NCBI RefSeq assembly: GCF_009183655.1
Contig: NZ_WEIO01000004.1
Coordinates: 186,001-250,000, forward strand
Reading direction: 5' to 3'
Length of the DNA stretch: 64,000 nt
Source of the DNA: Bacillus aerolatus
GTDB taxonomy: Bacteria; Bacillota; Bacilli; Bacillales; Domibacillaceae
The notes beneath the pieces were generated by a model. It saw nothing but the letters and a program-made list of their open reading frames with translations. It did no database searches and had not been told where the DNA came from. The position numbers and the translations under genes are program-made. Positions 27,534 through 35,818 of the stretch are shown one piece after another; position 1 is the stretch's first letter; every line of letters begins with the position of its first letter.

Positions 27534-29189
27534 CTATTTCACCTTCACTCTAAAAATCTGCCCTCCCCTGCTGGCAACAACGATGGAGTCGTTAAAAACA
27601 GCGGGTGAGGCTTCGATGTTGGATCCTAGATGAAGTGTATTGATGATCTCTCCTGTTTTTCCGTTTAACAAATGCATCGTACCGATTGAATCACACTGAA
27701 TCAAATATGCTTGTCCACTTTTATCGTACACAGCAACTGGAGATGACCACGTGTAACTTGGCATTTCCCATCGCCATACTTCTTCGCCGGTCGTTTTATT
27801 AAGAGCGACCATCAATCCGGCGTCCATCTTCTTGTGCCGGGCAATCGTGAAAATGGCTAAATCCTTTATTTCATTTTTTCCAATAATCGGTGTAGCGAGC
27901 ATGCCTCCATTAACACTTTCGTTATAAAAAGCAGGATATCCCTTTTTCCAAATAACCTCACCTGTTACCCCATTTATTTTGCGTATAAGGGAATGGCTGT
28001 TGCTTCCTCTTAATTTGTCTACTTCTGTTCCTGTGTATAGGAAAGGAGTCGTTTCCTCTTCATCAATCACAATCGACGCATCCGTGTCATCAGTCCCTGA
28101 CAGCGCCCAGATCGGTTTCATTGTCACTAAATCGACCCCTTGAACACTTCCTCCATTATCTGCGAAAAAAGCAAGGTTTTTATAGACAGCTGTAGAGTTT
28201 TCAATCCCTTGATAATCATTCCCATTCACTTTGTAGCGATATGTAATCTGTTCCGGAGTAACCTTAATGCTTTTCTCTTCCTTGTTAAAAACGGTATTTA
28301 ATTTTACATTGTAAAATAATCCATTTTCACCGCCCATCACAAGAGTATCCGTTTCTCTATTCACAAGAGCAGAACCATCGAAAGCTCCCCATGGACGATA
28401 GGCATCCGAGTCAATCCCTGGAATGAAGTGCAGCACCTCTCCATCTATTAAACTGAAAATACGAAAACCGATTTCTCCTTGCTGAGGGATTCCCTGCCCC
28501 GTATAAAGCAGCGGATAGCCGCGCGGATCAATGGATACGCTTCCTTTAATAGGGTTGTGAATATTAATCGGATTTCTTGATTGTTTACCAGATTCAAGGT
28601 CAAAGAAATAAATTTTCCCATCAAGGCTCGCATGAATCACCTCTGTGAAATGTTCCTTATCTTTAAATTCTTCCTTAAGATTCATCATTTCTCTAACGTC
28701 TGAATCCCACTTGATAATGGCCGGCTGCCCTGTCCATCCGGCCCCTCCTCCCCATTTAGGACTTGAACCTGTAGAAAATGACCACATTTTCTCTAAAGAG
28801 GCAGGATTCATTTTCACTTTGCCATAACTAGGGGCATCTCTCAAATTATTTCCACGGAAAGTTAACACACCTTCCACTTCCGTATACACCTTAGGAAACG
28901 TATGTACTGATTTTAGTTCATGTAATTTGTCATTTGGAAGGATTTCAGAAAAGATTATTGGATTTTCCTTTGGCTCAATTTTAAGAAATGTTTCCTCGGT
29001 TTCATTCACTTTCTTGATTGTTTTAGGCTGTTCTTTTTGTTCTGAAGGCACAACCGGCTGCTCCATTTCATCATCTTTCGTTATTTCGCTTGCTTGAATA
29101 TGTTTACCCGCTTCCTGAGCTGCACAAGCTGTCGTTAAAGCTAAACTAGAAAGAATCAAAGATACGAATACTAATCTATTTGTTTTCAA
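27534..29189 (-). CDS. PQQ-like beta-propeller lipoprotein
   Basis: About 551 residues. The N-terminus is a lipoprotein signal (KTNRLVFVSLILSSLALTTA followed by Cys), so it is exported and membrane-anchored. The mature protein has repeated WGG/GW and TGEVIWKKG, TGEEVWRWE, GKTGEIINTLHLG blades typical of PQQ/quinoprotein-like propellers; such proteins in Bacillus seldom bind PQQ and often act in binding or assembly. I prefer the TTG at 29189, which has GGCGGTG upstream; an ATG six codons earlier (29207) lacks a site. Function unknown. Confidence 0.8.
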   Translation of the reverse strand: MKTNRLVFVSLILSSLALTTACAAQEAGKHIQASEITKDDEMEQPVVPSEQKEQPKTIKKVNETEETFLKIEPKENPIIFSEILPNDKLHELKSVHTFPKVYTEVEGVLTFRGNNLRDAPSYGKVKMNPASLEKMWSFSTGSSPKWGGGAGWTGQPAIIKWDSDVREMMNLKEEFKDKEHFTEVIHASLDGKIYFFDLESGKQSRNPINIHNPIKGSVSIDPRGYPLLYTGQGIPQQGEIGFRIFSLIDGEVLHFIPGIDSDAYRPWGAFDGSALVNRETDTLVMGGENGLFYNVKLNTVFNKEEKSIKVTPEQITYRYKVNGNDYQGIENSTAVYKNLAFFADNGGSVQGVDLVTMKPIWALSGTDDTDASIVIDEEETTPFLYTGTEVDKLRGSNSHSLIRKINGVTGEVIWKKGYPAFYNESVNGGMLATPIIGKNEIKDLAIFTIARHKKMDAGLMVALNKTTGEEVWRWEMPSYTWSSPVAVYDKSGQAYLIQCDSIGTMHLLNGKTGEIINTLHLGSNIEASPAVFNDSIVVASRGGQIFRVKVK

Positions 29190-29402
29190 TAAAAACACCG
29201 CCGCCATATTATTTTCTTAAACTTTGTTTCCATATTCCTGCTTGTAGTTGCCGAAACATGTGTCCCTTTTCTATGATAAGTTTTCTAAATATTATTAAAG
29301 CACACACATTACTTATATCACAGTAATAATGTCATATACTTTGTTATTTTGTCGCAAGATTAAAATTATTTACAAATTTTTTTGGCGTTTGTTTATGCCC
29401 CC

Positions 29403-29426
29403 AATGAATAATCCACACTATTCATT
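29403..29426. repeat. 8-bp inverted repeat upstream of the protease gene
   Basis: AATGAATA and TATTCATT with an 8-base spacer in the otherwise gene-free region 29190-29608, between two divergent genes. Possible operator. Confidence 0.35.
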
Positions 29427-29608
29427 CTTTTAGCGCCGTTGCAAGTATGATGAATGTATGTGAATAGTTCAGCGAATGGATGATTTCTGGCACCCCACCT
29501 TTGGGCACCTTACTGCTTATTTATTTTTTAGTACAAAGCTCATTTGGCTGCAAATGTGAGTATATTGTATTGGATTTAAAATCCCCATTACAATACGAAG
29601 AGGTGAGT

Positions 29609-30967
29609 ATGCTGAAGAAAAAAGCTCTTTTTACCGTGCCGTTTAGTATTTTGCTCATAGCCGTAATTGTTACATCCTTCTTTTTACTAAATATCAGGCC
29701 AGACACTTCAAACGTTTCTCAAGCTCAAAAGTTGTCCGAATACTCGAAGCCAGCAGTAGTAAGAGTGATCGATTACGCGGTTGTTGAATGGCAGTTTAAT
29801 GATTATTTTCCTGAAGTCGATGCCCTCCTGCAGGAAATAGATTATCAAACTCTTATCGGAGGCTCTGGATCGGGTGCCATTATTAGCTCTGACGGCTATA
29901 TCGTCACCAACGCCCATGTTGTGGAAGGCTCCAAAATGGAAGAGGCCGATCTTGCTAACGCAGCCTTTGAACAACTGGTCACCATTGTTGCTGAGCATTT
30001 TCAAGTAGATTATAACGAAGCCTATGATTATATGGTGGAGTATACTCAGTACACGAAAGTGACTAAAGTGTTAAAGGTAATTTTACCGGGCGGGGATGTT
30101 CTCGATGGCGAAGTGAAAAGCTATGGTGCCCCTATTAATGAAGGAAAAGATGCAGCGGTTCTTAAAATTGAAGGAAAGAACCTTCCTACTCTGCCACTCG
30201 GGAATTCAGAAACAATAGCGGACCAAGACAATATTTGGGTGATTGGGTATCCTGCAGCAGCAGAGTCAGAGTTGTTATCACCTGATTCATCTTTAGAATC
30301 TTCCATGAACGCTGGACAAATCTCAGCTACGTCAAAAAAGACAGAACAAGGAAGCCCGGTTATTCAATTAAATGCTGCATCGACACACGGAAATAGCGGC
30401 GGACCGGTCATCAATGAAAAAGGGGAAGTCATTGGTTTACTGACATTTAGAGGGGATACGGTAAATGGCCAGGAAGTTCAAGGCTTCAACTTTGCCGTGC
30501 CTGTCAATACCGTTAAAGAATTTGTTAATCAAGCAGGGGCAAAAAACACAAGCAGCCGGACAGATAAGCTCTTTAAAGAAGGCTTAATACTATATTGGGG
30601 CGGCTACTATAAAAATGCATTAGAAAAGTTCGAAGCAGTCGAAAGGATCTTCCCGAATCATTCGGAAGTAAAACAATACATTTCCAATTCCGAGAAAAAA
30701 ATCGATGACAGTAAAATCCTTTGGTCTGACTATCAAACGCTATTCTATATTGTTGACGGCGTGGCAGGATTGCTCATCATCCTTCTAATGGTATTCACCT
30801 TCGTCATCAAACCGAAACAGCCAAAATTAGCGGCAGCCACAAATTCTGATCCAGCAACTCCAAATGAAAATATCATTCCCGATTTAAACGGAGATGGAAA
30901 AAGTGATATGCAGGACGTCCTGATTGCCCTTAAAAAACAACAGGATGAGGAGAAGAAAAAGGAATGA
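29609..30967 (+). CDS. Membrane-anchored trypsin-like (S1C/HtrA-like) protease
   Basis: A 452-residue protease. Residues about 7-28 are a membrane anchor. The catalytic triad is visible: H103 in IVTNAHVV, D181 in GKDAAVLKI, S263 in HGNSGGPV. A TPR-like segment (FKEGLILYWGGYYKNALEKF) follows. A second membrane helix at about 378-400 gives a tail that would be cytoplasmic if the catalytic domain is outside, and that tail holds an EF-hand/dockerin-like loop (DLNGDGKSDMQDVL). No PDZ domain is seen, unlike classical HtrA. ATG chosen for the GAGGTGAGT site; an upstream ATG at 29480 lacks one. Confidence 0.85.
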   Translation: MLKKKALFTVPFSILLIAVIVTSFFLLNIRPDTSNVSQAQKLSEYSKPAVVRVIDYAVVEWQFNDYFPEVDALLQEIDYQTLIGGSGSGAIISSDGYIVTNAHVVEGSKMEEADLANAAFEQLVTIVAEHFQVDYNEAYDYMVEYTQYTKVTKVLKVILPGGDVLDGEVKSYGAPINEGKDAAVLKIEGKNLPTLPLGNSETIADQDNIWVIGYPAAAESELLSPDSSLESSMNAGQISATSKKTEQGSPVIQLNAASTHGNSGGPVINEKGEVIGLLTFRGDTVNGQEVQGFNFAVPVNTVKEFVNQAGAKNTSSRTDKLFKEGLILYWGGYYKNALEKFEAVERIFPNHSEVKQYISNSEKKIDDSKILWSDYQTLFYIVDGVAGLLIILLMVFTFVIKPKQPKLAAATNSDPATPNENIIPDLNGDGKSDMQDVLIALKKQQDEEKKKE

Positions 30968-31052
30968 AATGGTGAAAGATTATGTGTAGTAAATGTCTAC
31001 AGACTAGATGAAGCTAGCGGGGATTTGTTTAGGTGAGTATAAATAAAACAAA

Positions 31053-31076
31053 GGCTGTCGAGGTTTCTCGACGGCC
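31053..31076 (-). terminator. Hairpin GGCTGTCGAG/CTCGACGGCC
   Basis: A 10-bp stem with one wobble and a short loop. On the minus strand it is followed by TTTGTTTTA, directly after the stop of the small gene at 31080, so it likely ends that small-gene transcript. Confidence 0.75.
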
Positions 31077-31079
31077 TGA

Positions 31080-31226
31080 CTAGCATTTAGTGTCACTTTT
31101 CTTTTCTTTTTTTTGCTTATTTTCCGTTTCTCCTGCCCGGATCTCATAATATTTACTTGCGTTCACATCTCCAAATTCCGCCCCATATTCTTCACGGTGA
31201 TTCAACTCTTCTTTTTTTCTCATCAT
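31080..31226 (-). CDS. Small charged protein (48 aa), unknown
   Basis: A minus-strand frame starting MMRKKEELNHREEYGAEFGD and ending Lys-rich with a final Cys. Its ATG overlaps the stop of the gene upstream (AAATGATG), suggesting translational coupling, and a terminator follows immediately. Not recognised; the charged, low-complexity character is like that of small spore-associated proteins in Bacillus. Confidence 0.55.
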   Translation of the reverse strand: MMRKKEELNHREEYGAEFGDVNASKYYEIRAGETENKQKKEKKSDTKC

Positions 31227-31387
31227 TTGCCTCTGCCTTTCCGACCGAGATGAGAGTTGCCATTTGCCCCTTTCATTGGATCTTCTCCATCAGAAAATTC
31301 TACGGTATAATCCGCTTTCTCAATATTTTCTTTCGGCGTTTTCGCATATTTTTCTAAAACATTTTTTTCAGCTTTACGCTTAACCAT
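31223..31387 (-). CDS. Small charged protein (54 aa), unknown
   Basis: ATG with GGGAGGAATGACTAA upstream. The product starts MVKRKAEKNVLEKYAKTPKE and ends NSHLGRKGRGK. It is first in a two-gene unit with the coupled 48-aa gene. Not recognised. The ending is reminiscent of small acid-soluble or spore-core proteins, but this is weak. Confidence 0.55.
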   Translation of the reverse strand: MVKRKAEKNVLEKYAKTPKENIEKADYTVEFSDGEDPMKGANGNSHLGRKGRGK

Positions 31388-31514
31388 TTAGTCATTCCTC
31401 CCTTTCAATTGTGATGAGTCACCGATAGTTTCCCCGATTCTTTCGTTCATATCCACTTGAAAAATGAATTGGCGCCAGTTTGCACAAACAAATAAAAACC
31501 TTTACAAAAAGCTA

Positions 31515-31535
31515 AAGCCGCTAATCAAGCGGCTT
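31515..31535 (-). terminator. Terminator after the 43-aa gene
   Basis: AAGCCGCT pairs with AGCGGCTT; on the minus strand it is followed by TAGCTTTTT. It overlaps the stop of the gene at 31534. Confidence 0.8.
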
Positions 31536-31665
31536 ATTGTCCAGTATTCCGGCGTTTTGTCGGATGAATGGCTTTTTCTAACTCCTCCGCAGCAATTGTA
31601 CGGCTTACCGTGTCACTGTTCGGTTTTCCTTTTTGGCTGTAGCCTTTTTCCCGTTTTTGGCTCAT
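31534..31665 (-). CDS. Small basic protein (43 aa), unknown
   Basis: ATG with GGGAG upstream. The product starts MSQKREKGYSQKGKPNSDTV and ends HPTKRRNTGQ. It is a single-gene unit with its own terminator. It is one of several small charged minus-strand proteins between 31.0 and 31.7 kb. Not recognised. Confidence 0.6.
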   Translation of the reverse strand: MSQKREKGYSQKGKPNSDTVSRTIAAEELEKAIHPTKRRNTGQ

Positions 31666-31882
31666 TTGAGTCGTCTCCCTTCTAATTGGCTTCACTTAAT
31701 AAGATGGATTAAGAAGTGCGGGCTTATTCATAGTTGGATTGTCCAAATAATTCCCTTTTTCTATTTATGAAAAAGGTTGAATTCTATGTTATCTGAAAGT
31801 GCATTTACTACTTTTTTAAATCCTCTTTTCCAGCTGTCCCATTCTCTGCTTTTCCTAAATGCTAAATAGTATTTCCTCCTTT

Positions 31883-32110
31883 TTATCCAACTTTTTTTCC
31901 AGCATTTTTTTTTACCTTTTTAGCCATAAAAGGAGCTTCTTTCTCTCCAACCCTCTTGCCGATGACACTCAAACAAGCGTGATATATCGTCCGGAAAGAC
32001 AGTGTGGTAAACACGCTAATTAAGCCAACTGCCCAATCAATCGGAAATGCATAGAAGTCTGCTTGAGTTAACCTTACCGTGAAAAGAATAAATCCAATTA
32101 TCGAAGCCAA
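31883..32110 (-). CDS. Possible small membrane protein, doubtful
   Basis: A 75-codon frame from a TTG without a ribosome binding site. Two hydrophobic stretches (IIGFILFTVRL, WAVGLISVFTTLSF) and a Lys-rich tail. It could be a relic. Just upstream, at about 32180-32270, another short frame encodes EYVMFAITIVSMFLLFC, also hydrophobic, so an older membrane-protein gene may have decayed here. The rest of 31666-32478 shows no gene that I can support. Confidence 0.35.
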   Translation of the reverse strand: MASIIGFILFTVRLTQADFYAFPIDWAVGLISVFTTLSFRTIYHACLSVIGKRVGEKEAPFMAKKVKKNAGKKVG

Positions 32111-32478
32111 TATTAAAAGTAGTTAGCTTAAGCAATTCCTGATCCAACGGTACTTAATCATTTTGTTTTTGACAGATCATCTTTGAAAAGTGGACCACGC
32201 TAACAAAAAAGCAAAAACATACTTACAATGGTAATTGCAAACATAACGTATTCAATTAATTCAATTGAGTTATAGGGTTTTGCTCCTTAGTATAGGGAAT
32301 GATAGAAAGGTACAAGCATTCTGCTTCATAGTGGACACCTCTTCTCGTAAATTGTTTGGTAGTACTTACCTTTTACAAGAGTGTGTCCTTTTTATCGTTT
32401 ATTTATAGAAAGCTATAGATAATCAACACGCGTATTAGTATATAATTAATAAAAAGTACTTTTTTGGGGGTAAAATAG

Positions 32479-32859
32479 ATGTCACAAGTTACATGCTCTA
32501 AATGTAATCGCGCTATTGATTCTGAAGAAGCTATTAAAACGGATAAATTTCAATCATACGGTTCTGAAGTGAAGGGATATTGTCCATCTTGCTTTTTGCA
32601 AGATGTTGAAAAAGGTTTTGATAATTATGAAATAGATAACTGCGTAGTTTGTAACAGTCCGCTAGTGCTACAATTCGATAATGAAGAAACACTCTCTCTT
32701 GCTCGTGAGGATTATACAGTACATTTTACATGTAAAAAAGTAAAGGATGCAATTGAAAGAGATGACCAAGCCGAGATTGAACGATTAGATAAAGAAGATC
32801 ATGATTGGTTAATTGTGTATACAATACAACCTAATCCTGAAGAACCTGACTTTGGTTAA
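32479..32859 (+). CDS. Zinc-ribbon-like hypothetical protein
   Basis: A 126-residue acidic protein with several Cys pairs (TCSKC, YCPSC, NCVVC and a later TC) that could bind one or two zinc ions, followed by an acidic helical tail. GGGGG-type site before the ATG. It is single, just outside the phosphorothioation island. Not recognised beyond the metal-binding pattern. Confidence 0.7.
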   Translation: MSQVTCSKCNRAIDSEEAIKTDKFQSYGSEVKGYCPSCFLQDVEKGFDNYEIDNCVVCNSPLVLQFDNEETLSLAREDYTVHFTCKKVKDAIERDDQAEIERLDKEDHDWLIVYTIQPNPEEPDFG

Positions 32860-32923
32860 GATTACTCAAAAAGGCTGTGACTCTAAGGAAGGGTGCTAGA
32901 AAAGTCTATTTAAAGAGGAAAAA

Positions 32924-32956
32924 AGCTAATCTCCTACTACATATAGGACATTAGCT
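32924..32956. terminator. Bidirectional terminator hairpin
   Basis: AGCTAAT...ATTAGCT with inner CCTA...TAGG pairing, flanked by A and T runs. It can end the zinc-ribbon gene on the plus strand and a small minus-strand frame whose stop (32951) it overlaps. Confidence 0.75.
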
Positions 32957-33076
32957 TCTTTTATTATCTGTATATTGATGAAGATTATCTTTACTTTCAA
33001 AAGCCATTACTTCTTCAGCAGCTGAACTAACTCTTTTTACTTTTGTTCTATATTTAGAACTTATATACTCAATCAT
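32951..33076 (-). CDS. Possible small protein (41 aa), unknown
   Basis: A minus-strand frame from an ATG with AAGG just upstream: MIEYISSKYRTKVKRVSSAA, then a Glu/Asp/Asn-rich tail. The stop lies inside a terminator hairpin reading the same way, which supports a real gene. The frame also extends 16 codons upstream to a TTG at 33124. Not recognised. Confidence 0.4.
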   Translation of the reverse strand: MIEYISSKYRTKVKRVSSAAEEVMAFESKDNLHQYTDNKRS

Positions 33077-33217
33077 CGCAACCTTACTTAGTTTTATACT
33101 GTTAACTTTATCCGGGTGTTTCAAAATATTCGTTTTTTCTATTATAATAGTAGTATATACCCTTCATTATCCTAATATTATTAATTAGTTATTAAATTTA
33201 AATCGGAGTGGATTAAA

Positions 33218-33406
33218 ATGAATATAGAAGAAAAATCCTTATTGAGGGAGTTGCTTAAAAAGCATGATCTCTCCTCTTCTTTAATAAGCAAATTAAAAAA
33301 AGAATCCAACGCTAACATGTATGAACAGCGTAGCGAAGCTAAAAAACTACATGAGCTTGAAGCCTTAATCGCTGTTCAAATTAGCGAAGACCGGGGAGAA
33401 AAATAA
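33218..33406 (+). CDS. Small helical protein (62 aa) leading a DndD/DndE-like trio
   Basis: Starts MNIEEKSLLRELLKKHDLSS; fully helical and charged. GGAG upstream of the ATG. The next gene, a DndD-like ATPase, starts three bases after its stop, so the two are surely co-translated. Short proteins in this position are annotated from memory as DNA modification system-associated small proteins. A 56-aa gene occupies the equivalent position before the other extra DndD-like ATPase (53041-53211). It may be a subunit or regulator of the ATPase. Confidence 0.75.
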   Translation: MNIEEKSLLRELLKKHDLSSSLISKLKKESNANMYEQRSEAKKLHELEALIAVQISEDRGEK

Positions 33407-33409
33407 TAT

Positions 33410-35416
33410 ATGCTTTTTAAAAAATTAATCTTTAATAATTATAAAACTTATTACGGTATTCAGGAAATTAACCTTTCTTTATCTGAAGACGATCTATCCG
33501 AAAGCAGAAATATCATACTATTTGGAGGCTTGAATGGAGCCGGAAAAACAACGATTTTGAAGGCGATTAAATATGTACTATTTGGCGAAAGAGGCATCAG
33601 TGACGAGGAGAAGAAGAGAGTCTTTTCCAATACAATTAATGATACTTATTTTGATGAAGGCGGTCGTGAATCTTCAGTTTCCCTAATTATTGAATTAGAT
33701 AATGGCGAAGAATATATCATTAAGGTCGAATGGCTTTTTGATCATCTTAAACGAAGAGTCCACGAAAACAGAACTATCCAAAAAGTTGGGGTCTTTCGCA
33801 ACAAAAATTTAAATGTTACAGATATCAATGCTTTTAACCGCTTTATTGATAGAGTCATCCCATATAACGCTGCTCCTTTCTTTATATTTGATGGTGAAGA
33901 AATAAGAGAGTTGATTACTAAACAAGACGCTTCTAGTATGAGGTTGGCTATTCATAAAATTACCGGTTTAGATACTTATAAGCATCTATTAAAAGATTTA
34001 GATTCTCTGGAGAGCTCTTTATACAAAAAGATGCGTTCATCTACGAACGCTGCCACTGTTGAGAGCTATAAAAAAGAACTGATAGATAAAGAAGAGCAAC
34101 TTCAAAAATTAGAAGAAAGAATCATTGGCTTTCGGAAAAAAACAGAAAAGATCAAGGCTGAATTAAATGAAGTAACGGCTGAACGAAATAAAAAATTAAC
34201 ATCTAATTCAGCATCTCGTGAACTTCTTGTAAAAAAACAAGCTCAAATTTCCACACAATTGGAATTAAAAAGGGAATCTTTCAAGAAGCATTACAAGAAT
34301 AACATTGTTTTAATTCTTCTTGCTGATTTAATTAAAGAAATGAAAGCTTCGGTAAAAAAAGAGAATGAGCAAAAGGTCGCAAAAATTATGAAAGAATCAT
34401 CACTTGCTCCTTATCATGAATTTATTGAACAACTGCTTCAGTCACCAATCGATCCCCCTCTATCTGATGAACAGTTGAGGCAAATAAAAAAAATAGGGGA
34501 AGCAATTTGGCTGAAGAAAGAAAAGAAAACTTTTAACGTTCAAGAAGTTGAAGAGATACATGATTTATCAACAAAAGATTACCAGACACTACTTTCTCTA
34601 AATATCCTAGATCAGCATACATTAGTAAAATATATTGAAGAAATCGAGCTATTACATGATCAATATGAAAAGTTAGAAGCTCAAATTCTCGATGCTCCGA
34701 CGACAGTTGATGTCTCTAAAGATAATAATACCATTTCTGTCCTTAATCAGCGTCTAGGAGAATTACAAGTTAGAATGAGATCTGCAAATACTAAGCTTTC
34801 ACCTCTTCGCGAAGCTGTGACCAATTTAAAAAATAAGCTTTCCCGCTCTGCTGATCAAGGTGAATCAACTGAATTAATTGAGCAAAAGCTGGAATATATC
34901 TCAAGACTTAAAGCTTTTACTACTGAATATTTAGAGCGAATGACAGAATTGAAAGCCCAGCAAATCCAAGACCAGTTTAGTTTTATGTTGAATAAACTTA
35001 TTAGAAAAACAAATGAGTTTAGTAGAATTGTGTTTGATAGAACAAGCTACAGCATTAAACTATATAACGATCGCGGACAGGAAATTAGTATGTACGACCG
35101 TTCTGCTGGTGAAATGCAGTTAATCTCATCATCTTTTATTTGGGCATTAATTAAAGCATCAGACTTAGAATTACCTATGGTAATCGATACTCCTTTAGGC
35201 CGCCTGGACAGCATTCACAGGAATCACTTGGTGAAACATTATTATACAGAGCTATCCAAGCAGGTAATTATCTTGTCAACAGATACAGAAATAACGGAAG
35301 AGTATGTTGAGCTAATGGAGAAACATTCAGCGAAACAATATTTGCTCGACTATGATGAAGAGAAAAAATACACAATCATTCGTCATGGCTATTTTAACTT
35401 AGTAGAGGTGAAATAA
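33410..35416 (+). CDS. DndD-like SMC/RecF-type ATPase (third copy)
   Basis: A 668-residue ABC/SMC-type ATPase. Walker A at about 39-47 (GGLNGAGKT), a long coiled-coil middle (about 200-500), a signature-like RSAGEMQLI, Walker B and D-loop in MVIDTPLGRLDS, and a switch-region ILSTDTE. The SAGE motif and IDTPLGRLDS are those of DndD. It differs from the operon DndD at 46300-48288 and pairs with its own DndE-like protein. No DndC-like sulfurtransferase accompanies it. It may serve PT-dependent restriction rather than modification; this is inference. Confidence 0.85.
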   Translation: MLFKKLIFNNYKTYYGIQEINLSLSEDDLSESRNIILFGGLNGAGKTTILKAIKYVLFGERGISDEEKKRVFSNTINDTYFDEGGRESSVSLIIELDNGEEYIIKVEWLFDHLKRRVHENRTIQKVGVFRNKNLNVTDINAFNRFIDRVIPYNAAPFFIFDGEEIRELITKQDASSMRLAIHKITGLDTYKHLLKDLDSLESSLYKKMRSSTNAATVESYKKELIDKEEQLQKLEERIIGFRKKTEKIKAELNEVTAERNKKLTSNSASRELLVKKQAQISTQLELKRESFKKHYKNNIVLILLADLIKEMKASVKKENEQKVAKIMKESSLAPYHEFIEQLLQSPIDPPLSDEQLRQIKKIGEAIWLKKEKKTFNVQEVEEIHDLSTKDYQTLLSLNILDQHTLVKYIEEIELLHDQYEKLEAQILDAPTTVDVSKDNNTISVLNQRLGELQVRMRSANTKLSPLREAVTNLKNKLSRSADQGESTELIEQKLEYISRLKAFTTEYLERMTELKAQQIQDQFSFMLNKLIRKTNEFSRIVFDRTSYSIKLYNDRGQEISMYDRSAGEMQLISSSFIWALIKASDLELPMVIDTPLGRLDSIHRNHLVKHYYTELSKQVIILSTDTEITEEYVELMEKHSAKQYLLDYDEEKKYTIIRHGYFNLVEVK

Positions 35417-35417
35417 A

Positions 35418-35783
35418 ATGTCCAATCGAAAGATGAATTTATCAAAGGATGGAAAGGATATACTTGATCTGGCAGAAGCAGAGTTAGAACTTGAGCGCCC
35501 GCTAGTTATTAAGGTGGCATTAGCAAAGGGGCTAAGTTCGGAAGAACAAACAATTGTAGATGCATCCTCTACACCTAAATGGACAATTCCAGATAATATT
35601 ATTAAGAATGAAGAATTTTTAATGTTTAAGCATTTAATTATTCACAAGGCTAATAAGCCGTTAAATGAAGAAGATGTCCATAAACAAATGATCTTCTATA
35701 TTGAAAAAGGCTTGCGCCTGCTGAAACAAAGCTTTCAACAAAAAGGCAGTATAAGTGATAGCCGCTTAGCCATCTTAAATTAA
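35418..35783 (+). CDS. DndE-like protein (second copy)
   Basis: A 121-residue helical protein resembling DndE: a basic N-terminal part (MNLSKDGKDILDLAEAE), a middle FLMFKHLIIHKANKPLNEED and a C-terminal FYIEKGLRLLKQSF helix matching the HLARGAELLEQEY region of the operon DndE. DndE binds nicked DNA in known systems. Its start is one base past the DndD-like stop, and a terminator follows at 35789-35812. The similarity is weak and is judged by eye. Confidence 0.65.
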   Translation: MSNRKMNLSKDGKDILDLAEAELELERPLVIKVALAKGLSSEEQTIVDASSTPKWTIPDNIIKNEEFLMFKHLIIHKANKPLNEEDVHKQMIFYIEKGLRLLKQSFQQKGSISDSRLAILN

Positions 35784-35788
35784 AAGAA

Positions 35789-35812
35789 GGACAGCCATTT
35801 GAAAGGCTGTCC
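35789..35812. terminator. Terminator between convergent trio and dptH
   Basis: GGACAGCC pairs perfectly with GGCTGTCC, 8-base loop, followed by ACTTTTTT; it serves the plus-strand trio and can also end dptFGH on the minus strand. Confidence 0.88.
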
Positions 35813-35818
35813 ACTTTT

